Shown here: positions 56,601 to 64,000 of the stretch, piece after piece | Layout: every line of letters starts with the position of its first letter | How positions within the stretch are numbered: the stretch's first letter is position 1 | From: Mycobacterium sp. IS-1264 | GTDB taxonomy: Bacteria; Actinomycetota; Actinomycetes; Mycobacteriales; Mycobacteriaceae | Direction of reading: 5' to 3' | NCBI RefSeq assembly: GCF_001954195.1 | Contig: NZ_MBES01000016.1 | Span: 1-64,000 of the forward strand | DNA length: 64,000 nucleotides | Notes under the pieces: model-generated | The model's input: the letters and a program-made list of their open reading frames with translations, nothing else | What the model was told of the DNA's origin: nothing | Database searches by the model: none | Made by a program: the position numbers and the translations under genes

Positions 56601-59600
56601 AGGATTCTGGGCTCGGCTCGGCCGCCGTCCAGGTGGTGGTGGGCCCCGCCGACGAATCGGACCGGCGAAGTGTCTCGATTTTCTCGCGCACCGATGCCGA
56701 CTCCGGCTGGGTCTGCCACGCCGAGGGCACGCTGAGCCCCGGCTCGATCGAGCCGGACGCGGATCTGTCCGCGTGGCCGCCGGCGAACGCGGTCCTGGCC
56801 GACCCGGCCGACGGCTACGAGCAACTGGCCGCCCTCGGCTACGGCTACGGCCCGGCCTTCAAGGGATTGACCGCGACGTGGGTGCGCGGCGACGAGGTGT
56901 TCGCCGAGGTGCGGCTGCCCGAAGCCGCCGGCGGCGTCAACGGGTTCGGCGTGCACCCCGTGTTGCTCGACGCGGCGATGCACGCCCTGGCGATGGGCCA
57001 CCAAATCACCGGCCGGACCGGCGAAATGATGTTGCCCTTCTCGTGGCAGGGCGTGTCGTTGCATGCCGCGGGCGCATCGGCGGTGCGCGCGCGCATCGCA
57101 CCGGCGGACGGCGCAGCCGCCAACGCGGTCTCCATCGAGCTGGCCGACGCGCTGGGATTGCCGGTGCTGTCGGTGCGCGCGATGGTGGCGCGCCCGGTCA
57201 ACGAGCGGCAGCTGCGTGCGGCGGTGTCGGGCGCGGGCCCGGACCGGCTGTTCGAGGTGATCTGGTCGCCCGCCGCGACGCAAGCCGAGTTACCCGTTCA
57301 TCAGGTATTCGAATCGCTTGCGACCCATGACAACCCGATCGCGGAAACCTACGAGCGCACCCACCAGGCCCTGGGCGCCGTGCAGTCGTGGCTGACCGAG
57401 CAGGACTGCGGCGTCCTGGTCGTCGCGACCCGGGGTGCGATGGGATTGGCGGGCGAGGACGTCACCGACCTGGCGGGCGCGGCGGTGTGGGGGCTGGCAC
57501 GCTCGGCGCAGACCGAGCATCCCGGCCGGATCGTGCTCGTGGATTCCGACGCGGCGCTCGACGACAGCGCGATAGCCGCCGTTCTCGCGACCGGTGAACC
57601 CCAGGTGTTGCTGCGCGACGACAAGGTTTACACCCCGCGGGTGCACGGCAGCCGCGGGGTGTACGGGATCATGACACCTCCTGGCGAGGGGCCCTGGCGG
57701 CTGGGTATCGACACCGCGGGCACCTTCGAAAACCTGCAACTGGAGCCGGTTCCCAACGCCGACGCGCCGCTGGAACCGGGCCAGGTCCGGGTCGCCCTGC
57801 GCGCCATCGCGACAAACTTCCGCGACGTCATGATCACGCTGGGCATGTTCACCCACGACGCCCTGCTCGGCGGCGAAGGCGCCGGCGTGGTGGTCGAAGT
57901 CGGCCCGGGCGTCACCGAGTTCGCCGTCGGCGATTCGGTATACGGCTTCTTCCCCGACGGCAGCGGCACGCTGGTCCCCGGCGACGTCCGCCTGCTGCTG
58001 CCGATGCCCGCCGACTGGACTTACACCGAAGCCGCCGGTATCTCAGCGGTTTTCACCACCGCATACATGGCGTTCATCCACCTGGCCGACGTCAAGCCGG
58101 GGCAGCGGGTGCTGGTGCACGCCGCCGCCGGCGGGGTGGGCATGGCCGCCGTACAGCTGGCGCGGCATCTCGGCCTCGAGGTGTTCGGGACCGCGAGCCG
58201 CGGCAAGTGGGACACGTTGCGGGCCATGGGCTTCGACGACGACCACATCGGGGACTCACGCACTTTGGAGTTCGAGGACAAGTTCCGGTCAGTGACCGGC
58301 GGCCGTGGCATGGATGTGGTGCTGGACTCGCTGGCCGGTGAATTCGTCGACGCCTCACTGCGGCTGGTCGCGCCCGGCGGGATTTTCCTGGAGATGGGCA
58401 AGACCGACATCCGGGACCCGGGCGCGGTGGCCCAGGAATACCCCGGCGTGCGCTACCGCGCCTTCGACCTCTTCGAACCCGGCCGTCCCCGGATGCATCA
58501 GTGGATGCTGGAACTCGCCGGCCTTTTCGACGCCGGGGTGCTGAAGCCCTTGCCGGCGACGACATTTGACGTGAGGCGCGCGCGCAGCGCGTTGAGGTAC
58601 CTGAGCCAGGCTCGTCATGTGGGCAAGGTCGTCATGACGCTTCCCACCGGGCCAGGCGGTGCGCTGGGGGCCGGCGCCGTGTTGATCACCGGCGGGACCG
58701 GCATGGCGGGCTCGACGTTGGCCCGTCACCTCGTCGCGCAGCACCGCGCTCGCGACTTGGTGTTGCTGAGTCGCAGCGGACCCGAGGCACCCGGGTCCGC
58801 CGAATTGGTCGCGGAATTGGAGGCGGCCGGGGCCCGGGTGCGGGTGGTCGCGTGCGACGCGGCCGACCGTGCCGCGCTGGCGAGGGTGATCGCCGATGTC
58901 TCGGCGCAAGGGCCGCTGACGGGCGTGATTCACGCGGCCGGTGTGCTTGACGACGCCGTGGTGACCTCCCTGACGCCCGAGCGCATCGACACGGTGCTGC
59001 GGGCCAAGGTCGACGCGGCGTGGAACCTGCACGAGTTGACCCGCGATCTGAATCTTTCTGCGTTCGTGATGTTTTCGTCGATGGCGGGGCTGGTGGGGTC
59101 GTCCGGCCAGGCGAACTACGGGGCCGCCAACTCGTTCCTCGATGCGCTGGCCGCTCATCGGCGGGCGCACGGGCTGCCGGCGATCTCGCTGGCGTGGGGG
59201 CTGTGGGATCAAGCCAGCGCCATGACGGGCGGGCTGGACGCCGCCGACCTCGCGCGGCTCGGCCGGGACGGGATCCTCGCGTTGTCCTCTGCCGAGGCGA
59301 TGGAACTGTTCGACACCGCGCTGATTGTCGACGAGCCGTTCATCGCGCCCGCCCGCATCGATCTCGGCGCCCTGCGCGCCCACGCGGTCGCGGTACCACC
59401 GATGTTCAGTGACCTCGTCAAAGCGCCGACGCGGCGCCGGGTCGACGACTCGCTGGCCGCCGCGAAATCGAAATCGGCGCTCGCGCATCGCCTGGACGGG
59501 CTGCCCGAAGCCGAGCAGCACGCCGTGCTGCTGGATCTGGTGCGCTCGCACATCGCCACGGTGCTGGGGAACACCACGGCCGAGGCGATCGACCCGGACA

Positions 59601-62600
59601 AGGCGTTCCAGGAATTGGGCTTCGACTCGCTGACCGCGGTCGAAATGCGTAACCGGCTCAAAACCGCTACGGGACTGGCTCTTTCGCCCACGTTGATCTT
59701 CGACTACCCGACACCCAACGGCCTGGCCGGCTACATCCGCACCGAACTCGCCGGAGTGCCGCAAGAAATCAAGCCCGCCCCGGTCGCGCGCGCCACCGGC
59801 GACGATCCGATCGCAATCGTGGGCATGGCGTGCCGCTATCCGGGCGGGGTGAATTCTCCAGACGACTTGTGGGACATGCTCATCGAGGGCCGTGACGTGC
59901 TCTCCGAATTCCCCACCGATCGCGGCTGGAACCTGACCGGGCTGTACAACCCGGACCCCGACGTTCCGGGCACCTGCTACACCCGCACCGGTGGCTTCGT
60001 GGACGGCGTCGCGGACTTCGATCCCGCCTTCTTCGGCATCACGCCGAGCGAGGCGCTGGCCATGGATCCGCAGCAACGGCTGTTCCTGGAATTGTCCTGG
60101 GAAGCCTTGGAGCGCTCGGGAATCGAGCCCGGCGGGCTGCGCGGCAGCGCCACCGGCGTGTTCGCCGGGGTGTACACGCAGGGCTACGGCATCGGCGCCG
60201 CGCCGGCCGCCGAGGGCTTCCGCCTGACCGGACAGTCGTCGAGCGTGGCGTCCGGACGGATTTCGTACGCGCTGGGGCTGGAGGGCCCCGCCGTCTCGGT
60301 GGACACGGCCTGCTCGTCGTCGTTGGTTGCCTTGCACATGGCGGCGCAGTCGCTGCGCTCGGGCGAATGCGACCTGGCCCTGGCCGGTGGAGTCACCGTC
60401 AACGCCACACCCGATATCTTCGTCGAATTCAGCCGCATGCGCGGGCTGTCGGCGGACGGGCGCTGCAAGGCATACGCGGGCGCGGCCGACGGCACCGGAT
60501 TCTCCGAGGGCGGCGGCATGCTCGTCGTGGAGCGCCTGTCGGACGCGCGACGCCTGGGGCACCCCGTGCTGGCCGTGGTCCGCGGGTCGGCCATCAATCA
60601 GGACGGCGCCTCCAACGGATTGACCGCGCCCAACGGTCCCTCGCAGCAGCGCGTGGTGCGCGCCGCGCTGGCCAACGCCGGGCTGTCGGCGGCCGACGTG
60701 GAGGCGGTCGAGGGACACGGGACCGGAACCACATTGGGCGATCCGATCGAGGCACAGGCCTTGTTGGCGACCTATGGACAAGACCGGGCCGAACCGCTGT
60801 GGCTGGGGTCGATCAAGTCGAACATGGGCCACACGCAGGCCGCCGCCGGCGTCGCGGGTGTCATCAAGATGGTGCTGGCGATGCGCCGCGAAATGCTGCC
60901 CGCGACTTTGCATGTCGACGAGCCCAGCCCGCACGTGGACTGGTCGACGGGCTCCGTGTCGTTGCTGACCGAGGCGCGGGCATGGCCCGCGGACCATCCG
61001 CGTCGGGCCGGGGTGTCGTCGTTCGGGATCAGCGGCACTAACGCACACGTCATCGTCGAAGCGGTCCCGGCCGAGCAACCCGCCGAGCCGAAGCCATGCG
61101 TACCGGTGGTGCCGTGGGCAGTGTCGGCGAAGTCGCCGTCGGCCTTGAGATCTCAGGCCGCGCGGTTGGCGGCGCACGTGCGCGCCCACGGTGAACTTGA
61201 CATCGCCGACGTGGGGTGGTCGTTGGCCGGCCGGTCGACGTTCGAGCATCGCGCCGTCGTCGTCGGCGGTGACCGCGAGGAATTGCTGACCGGGCTGGAC
61301 GAGCTGGCCGGCGACGACCTGGCCGGGTCGTTCATCCGTGGTACCGCGATGCCCGCCGGCAAGACCGTGTTCGTATTCCCCGGGCAAGGTGCCCAGACAC
61401 TGGGCATGGGAATGGAATTGCACGCCGCCTATCCGGCTTTCGCCGAGGCATTCGACGCCGTGGTGGCCGAACTCGACCGGCATCTGCTCCGCCCGCTGCG
61501 CGACGTCATCTGGGGGTTCGACGAAAACCTGTTGAACTCCACCGAATTCGCGCAGCCCGCGTTGTTCGCGGTGGAAGTCGCCCTGTTCCGGCTGCTCGAA
61601 TCCTGGGGCGTGCGCCCGGATTTCGTGATGGGCCACTCGATCGGCGAGCTGTCAGCCGCGCACGTCGCCGGTGTCCTGTCGCTGGAGAACGCCGCGGTAC
61701 TGGTGGCCGCCCGCGGCCGATTCATGCAGGCGCTGCCGGCGGGCGGGGCGATGATCGCCGTGCAAGCCACCGAAGAGGAGGTGCGGCCGCTGCTGGTGCC
61801 CGAGGTCGGCCTCGCCGCGGTCAACGGGCCGGCCTCCGTGGTGATTTCCGGCCCCGACGACGCCGTGACCGCGATCGCGGAGCGGCTCCGCGCCGACGGT
61901 CGTCGCGTCCATCAGCTCGCCGTCTCCCACGCCTTCCACTCCCCGTTGATGGATCCGATGATCGACGAATTCGGCACGGTCGCAGCCGGACTCGCCGTCG
62001 GCGCCGCCACCATCCCGATCGTGTCGAACGTGACCGGACAACTCGCGGGCGACGACTTCGCGTCGGCGGCGTACTGGAAGCGGCACGTGCGCGAAGCGGT
62101 GCGCTTCGCCGACAGCGTGCGCTTCGTGCACTCGGCCGGCGGCAACCGTTTCCTCGAAGTCGGCCCCAGCAGCGGGCTGACGGCATCGATCGAAGAGTCG
62201 CTACCGGATGTCGCCGTGACCACGATGTCGGCCCTGCGCAAGGACCGCCCGGAGCCGGTGTCCCTGACCAACGCCGTCGCGGCCGGGTTCGTCGCAGGGA
62301 TGGCCGTGGACTGGCGCGGCGCCCTCGGCCAAGCTGGTCTGGTCGAATTGCCCACGTATGCCTTTGAGCGGCGGCGCTTTTGGCTGGCCGGCGATGGCAC
62401 TGCGGTCGATGCCGCCGGGCTGGGCCTCGCGGCCGGCGAACATGCCCTACTCGGCGCGGTGGTGGAACTGCCGGCCTCGGGCGGAGTCGTGCTCACGGGC
62501 CGGTTGTCGCCGGCCGCGCAGGGCTGGCTCAACGATCATGCCGTCGGCGGGGTCGTGCTGTTCCCCGGCGCGGGATTTGTCGAGTTGGCGATCCGCGCTG

Positions 62601-64000
62601 GCGACCAGGTGGGCTGCGTAGTCGTCGACGAGCTGAATCTGGCGGCGCCGCTGGTGTTGCCGGCCGATGGATCGGTCGCCGTTCAGGTTGTGGTTGGCGG
62701 ACCGGACGATTCGGGCGCACGCGAGGTGTCGGTGTTCTCGCGGACCGATACCGGGTCCGGGTGGTCGTTGCACGCCGAAGGCGTTCTGCGTGCGGGATCG
62801 ATACAACCGGGCGCGGATCTGTCGGCGTGGCCGCCGGTGGGTGCGGTCGCGGTGGACGTCGGCGACGGATACGAGCGGCTGGCCGAGCGTGGCTACGGAT
62901 ACGGGCCCGCGTTCCGTGGCCTGACGACGATGTGGCGCCGCGGCGACGAAATCTTCGCCGAAGTCACCCTGCCCACCGACGCCGGAGTCTCGACGGCCGG
63001 GTTCGGCGTCCACCCGGCGATGCTCGACGCAGCACTGCACGCGGTCATCCTCGCGTCCGATAGCGGCGAGCTTCCAGAGGGCTCGATGCTGGTGCCGTTC
63101 TCCTGGCAGGGGGTGTCGTTGCACGCCGCGGGCGCGGCCGCCGTGCGAGCGCGCATCGTGCCGAACGGCCAATCGGCGGTGTCGATCGAGCTCGCCGACG
63201 GGTTGGGCCTGCCGGTGCTCTCGGTGGAGTCGATGGTGGCCCGCCCGGTGACCGACCAGCAGCTGTTGGCCGCGGTGTCCAGTTCGGGGCCGGACCGGCT
63301 CTTCGAGGTCGTCTGGTCCGCTCAGCCGTCGACCGCGGTGCAGCCCGTATCGGTGTCCGCTTGGGGGACAACGGAATTGGAGCAACCGGTCGAGGCCGAG
63401 CGATCGGCGGTGCTGTTCGAATCGGCACCAGTGGCCGGTGATGTCGTGACCGAGGTCTACGCGGCGACGCGCGCGGTGCTGCCGGTGCTGCAGTCGTGGC
63501 TGGCCCGCGACGGCGCGGAAACGTTGGTGGTGTCCACCCGCGGTGCCATGGCGCTGCCGGGGGAGGATGTCACCGATTTGGCGGGCGCGGCGGTGTGGGG
63601 GCTGGTGCGGTCGGCGCAGACCGAACATCCCGGCCGGATCGTGCTCGTCGACACCGACGAGCCCCTGGACGCCGACGCAATAGCGGCGGTTCTCGCGGTC
63701 GGCGAGCCGCAGGTGTTGGTGCGCAGTCGGACGGTCTACACCGCGCGGGTGCTGGGCAGCCGCGCGGTCGGCGGTCTCTTGGTGCCACCGGATGCCGGGC
63801 CGTGGCGGCTGGGCATGAGCAGTCGGGGAACCATCGAGAATCTGCGGTTGGAGCGAATTCCCGACGCCGATGCGGCGCTGGGGCCCGGTCAGGTGCGGGT
63901 CGCGTTGTCGGCCATCGCGGCTAACTTCCGCGACGTCATGATCGCGCTGGGCCTGTATCCCGATCCGGATGCGGTCATGGGTATCGAGGCCGCCGGCGTA
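53612..64000 (+). CDS. pks12: Type I polyketide synthase Pks12 (mycoketide synthase), 3' end beyond the window
   Basis: The frame stays open to the window edge (3463 codons) and starts [20 protein letters not shown], as in M. tuberculosis Pks12. Module 1: KS (about 53710-54975, Cys203), AT (Ser646 in GHSQGE), DH (His954 in [11 protein letters not shown]), ER ([13 protein letters not shown]), KR (TGGTGMAGS) and ACP (Ser2006 in GFDSLTAVE). Module 2: KS (59805-61065, Cys2234), AT (Ser2676 in GHSIGE), DH (His2976), then the start of ER at the edge. AT1 has the YASH motif of methylmalonyl-CoA enzymes and AT2 the HAFH motif of malonyl-CoA enzymes. That fits iterative, fully reduced alternating chains such as mycoketide for mannosyl-phosphomycoketide. 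The N-terminal coiled coil links synthase copies. Confidence 0.96.
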   Translation, partial: MVDQLQHATEALRKALVQVERLKRTNRALLERSSEPIAIVGMSCRFPGGVDSPEALWQMVADGRDVISEFPTDRGWDLAALIDPDPDARHKTYAHTGGFVDNVADFDPAFFGIAPSEALAMDPQHRMLLELSWEALERAGIDPSGLRGSATGVFAGLIVQGYGMLAEEIEGYRLTGMTSSVASGRVSYVLGLEGPAVSVDTACSSSLVALHMAVQSLRSGECDLALAGGATVNATPTVFVEFSRHRGLAPDGRCKAYAGAADGVGWSEGGAILVVERLSDAQRLGHPVLAVVRGSAVNQDGASNGLTAPNGPSQQRVVRAALANAGLSAAEVDVVEGHGTGTTLGDPIEAQALLATYGQDRDEPLWLGSIKSNMGHTQAAAGVAGVIKMVQAMRHGVLPATLHVDAPSPHVDWSAGAVSLLTEARAWPADHQRRAGVSSFGISGTNAHVIVEAAPAEPARDVAPARPVVPWAISAKSEAALRAQAARLAAHVRAHDELDVADVGWTLAGRATFDHRAVVVGGDRDRLLAGLDELADDDVAASIVRGTAAPAGKTVFVFPGQGSQWLGMGIELFDTAPVFARQIEACAEAFTEFVDWSLIDVLRGAPGAPGMDRVDVVQPVLFAMMVSLAELWKSIGVNPDAVIGHSQGEIAAAYVAGALSLRDAARVVTLRSKLLTSLAGPGGMLSIACSTERARELLAPYGDRVSVAAVNGRSAVVVSGEVAALDELVGFCADLELRTRRIDVDYASHSVEVEAIRGELAEVLAGIEPQSSRIAFFSTVTGTRLDTAGLDADYWYRNIRQTVQFDQAVRSAGEHGYRTFIESSPHPALVAGIEDTVNDCLGGDGEAIVVPTLGRDEGGLERFLTSAATAFVAGVCVDWRGALGGAGFVELPTYAFDRRRFWLSGEGVAADATGLGLGSSEHPLLSAVVELPASGGVVLTGRLSPSLQGWLADHAVSGAVVFPGAGFVELAIRAGDEVGCSTVDELTLQAPLMLPAKDSGLGSAAVQVVVGPADESDRRSVSIFSRTDADSGWVCHAEGTLSPGSIEPDADLSAWPPANAVLADPADGYEQLAALGYGYGPAFKGLTATWVRGDEVFAEVRLPEAAGGVNGFGVHPVLLDAAMHALAMGHQITGRTGEMMLPFSWQGVSLHAAGASAVRARIAPADGAAANAVSIELADALGLPVLSVRAMVARPVNERQLRAAVSGAGPDRLFEVIWSPAATQAELPVHQVFESLATHDNPIAETYERTHQALGAVQSWLTEQDCGVLVVATRGAMGLAGEDVTDLAGAAVWGLARSAQTEHPGRIVLVDSDAALDDSAIAAVLATGEPQVLLRDDKVYTPRVHGSRGVYGIMTPPGEGPWRLGIDTAGTFENLQLEPVPNADAPLEPGQVRVALRAIATNFRDVMITLGMFTHDALLGGEGAGVVVEVGPGVTEFAVGDSVYGFFPDGSGTLVPGDVRLLLPMPADWTYTEAAGISAVFTTAYMAFIHLADVKPGQRVLVHAAAGGVGMAAVQLARHLGLEVFGTASRGKWDTLRAMGFDDDHIGDSRTLEFEDKFRSVTGGRGMDVVLDSLAGEFVDASLRLVAPGGIFLEMGKTDIRDPGAVAQEYPGVRYRAFDLFEPGRPRMHQWMLELAGLFDAGVLKPLPATTFDVRRARSALRYLSQARHVGKVVMTLPTGPGGALGAGAVLITGGTGMAGSTLARHLVAQHRARDLVLLSRSGPEAPGSAELVAELEAAGARVRVVACDAADRAALARVIADVSAQGPLTGVIHAAGVLDDAVVTSLTPERIDTVLRAKVDAAWNLHELTRDLNLSAFVMFSSMAGLVGSSGQANYGAANSFLDALAAHRRAHGLPAISLAWGLWDQASAMTGGLDAADLARLGRDGILALSSAEAMELFDTALIVDEPFIAPARIDLGALRAHAVAVPPMFSDLVKAPTRRRVDDSLAAAKSKSALAHRLDGLPEAEQHAVLLDLVRSHIATVLGNTTAEAIDPDKAFQELGFDSLTAVEMRNRLKTATGLALSPTLIFDYPTPNGLAGYIRTELAGVPQEIKPAPVARATGDDPIAIVGMACRYPGGVNSPDDLWDMLIEGRDVLSEFPTDRGWNLTGLYNPDPDVPGTCYTRTGGFVDGVADFDPAFFGITPSEALAMDPQQRLFLELSWEALERSGIEPGGLRGSATGVFAGVYTQGYGIGAAPAAEGFRLTGQSSSVASGRISYALGLEGPAVSVDTACSSSLVALHMAAQSLRSGECDLALAGGVTVNATPDIFVEFSRMRGLSADGRCKAYAGAADGTGFSEGGGMLVVERLSDARRLGHPVLAVVRGSAINQDGASNGLTAPNGPSQQRVVRAALANAGLSAADVEAVEGHGTGTTLGDPIEAQALLATYGQDRAEPLWLGSIKSNMGHTQAAAGVAGVIKMVLAMRREMLPATLHVDEPSPHVDWSTGSVSLLTEARAWPADHPRRAGVSSFGISGTNAHVIVEAVPAEQPAEPKPCVPVVPWAVSAKSPSALRSQAARLAAHVRAHGELDIADVGWSLAGRSTFEHRAVVVGGDREELLTGLDELAGDDLAGSFIRGTAMPAGKTVFVFPGQGAQTLGMGMELHAAYPAFAEAFDAVVAELDRHLLRPLRDVIWGFDENLLNSTEFAQPALFAVEVALFRLLESWGVRPDFVMGHSIGELSAAHVAGVLSLENAAVLVAARGRFMQALPAGGAMIAVQATEEEVRPLLVPEVGLAAVNGPASVVISGPDDAVTAIAERLRADGRRVHQLAVSHAFHSPLMDPMIDEFGTVAAGLAVGAATIPIVSNVTGQLAGDDFASAAYWKRHVREAVRFADSVRFVHSAGGNRFLEVGPSSGLTASIEESLPDVAVTTMSALRKDRPEPVSLTNAVAAGFVAGMAVDWRGALGQAGLVELPTYAFERRRFWLAGDGTAVDAAGLGLAAGEHALLGAVVELPASGGVVLTGRLSPAAQGWLNDHAVGGVVLFPGAGFVELAIRAGDQVGCVVVDELNLAAPLVLPADGSVAVQVVVGGPDDSGAREVSVFSRTDTGSGWSLHAEGVLRAGSIQPGADLSAWPPVGAVAVDVGDGYERLAERGYGYGPAFRGLTTMWRRGDEIFAEVTLPTDAGVSTAGFGVHPAMLDAALHAVILASDSGELPEGSMLVPFSWQGVSLHAAGAAAVRARIVPNGQSAVSIELADGLGLPVLSVESMVARPVTDQQLLAAVSSSGPDRLFEVVWSAQPSTAVQPVSVSAWGTTELEQPVEAERSAVLFESAPVAGDVVTEVYAATRAVLPVLQSWLARDGAETLVVSTRGAMALPGEDVTDLAGAAVWGLVRSAQTEHPGRIVLVDTDEPLDADAIAAVLAVGEPQVLVRSRTVYTARVLGSRAVGGLLVPPDAGPWRLGMSSRGTIENLRLERIPDADAALGPGQVRVALSAIAANFRDVMIALGLYPDPDAVMGIEAAGV

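Noticed and set aside
58355..61636. 1093-aa minus-strand open frame inside pks12
   Set aside because: Very long, but antisense to intact KS, ER, KR and AT motifs. His/Arg/Gln-rich shadow composition and no ribosome site.

Overview
The window is a piece of a slow-growing, non-tuberculosis-complex Mycobacterium chromosome (an inference from gene content and order). Codon use is GC-rich. It carries mycobacteria-specific genes: Pup and its ligase, Mpa, PafBC, RbpA, a PPE protein, DUF2563/ESX-type genes and a Pks12-like mycoketide synthase. Gene order broadly follows the M. tuberculosis block Rv2116 to Rv2048c, read in the opposite direction. No rRNA, tRNA, IS element, prophage or CRISPR array was seen.

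Layout. (1) 1-17.7 kb, Pup-proteasome and export block: lppK, mpa, two conserved genes, dop-pup-prcB-prcA, pafA-pafB-pafC, tatA-tatC, helY, a DUF4333 membrane protein and a 5'-3' exonuclease-like gene. pup/prcB, prcB/prcA and pafB/pafC are joined by 4-nt overlaps. Dop deamidates Pup, PafA ligates it, Mpa unfolds the tagged substrate and PrcBA degrades it. prcA and pafA are only 67 bp apart. (2) 17.7-21.2 kb: pepE and a large alpha/beta hydrolase. (3) 21.2-28.7 kb: a minus-strand accessory island of lower GC. It holds DUF2563 and Rv3899c/Rv3900c-like ESX-associated genes, two tandem single-TM paralogues, and a 524-aa effector-like protein followed by two tiny membrane proteins in an effector/immunity-like layout. 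(4) 28.8-45.3 kb, cobalamin synthesis in three parts: SDR-cobL-cobM-cobK (+), cobG-cobH-cobIJ (-) and cobN (+). Between the first two lie sigC with an upstream anti-sigma-like membrane module in the same uninterrupted frame, a PPE-PPW protein and a SpoIIAA-like protein. A Baeyer-Villiger-type monooxygenase and an SDR precede cobN. (5) 45.4-53.3 kb: a PPOX-type flavin/F420 protein, a DJ-1-like protein, a dienelactone hydrolase, fxsA, a YtcJ-type amidohydrolase, separate lnt and ppm1 genes, rbpA and a small Zn-finger protein. (6) 53.6 kb to the right edge: a Pks12-type two-module polyketide synthase that runs off the window. Its AT motifs predict alternating methylmalonyl and malonyl extension.

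Two sequence-level patterns recur. Many first genes of operons begin 6-8 nt after a TANNNT hexamer, the mark of leaderless mycobacterial transcripts. Short in-frame tandem repeats, mostly 15 bp, sit in the propeptides, linkers or tails of at least five otherwise conserved genes. The parts I find most worth study are the continuous anti-sigma/SigC frame and the effector/immunity-like island at 26.4-28.7 kb.
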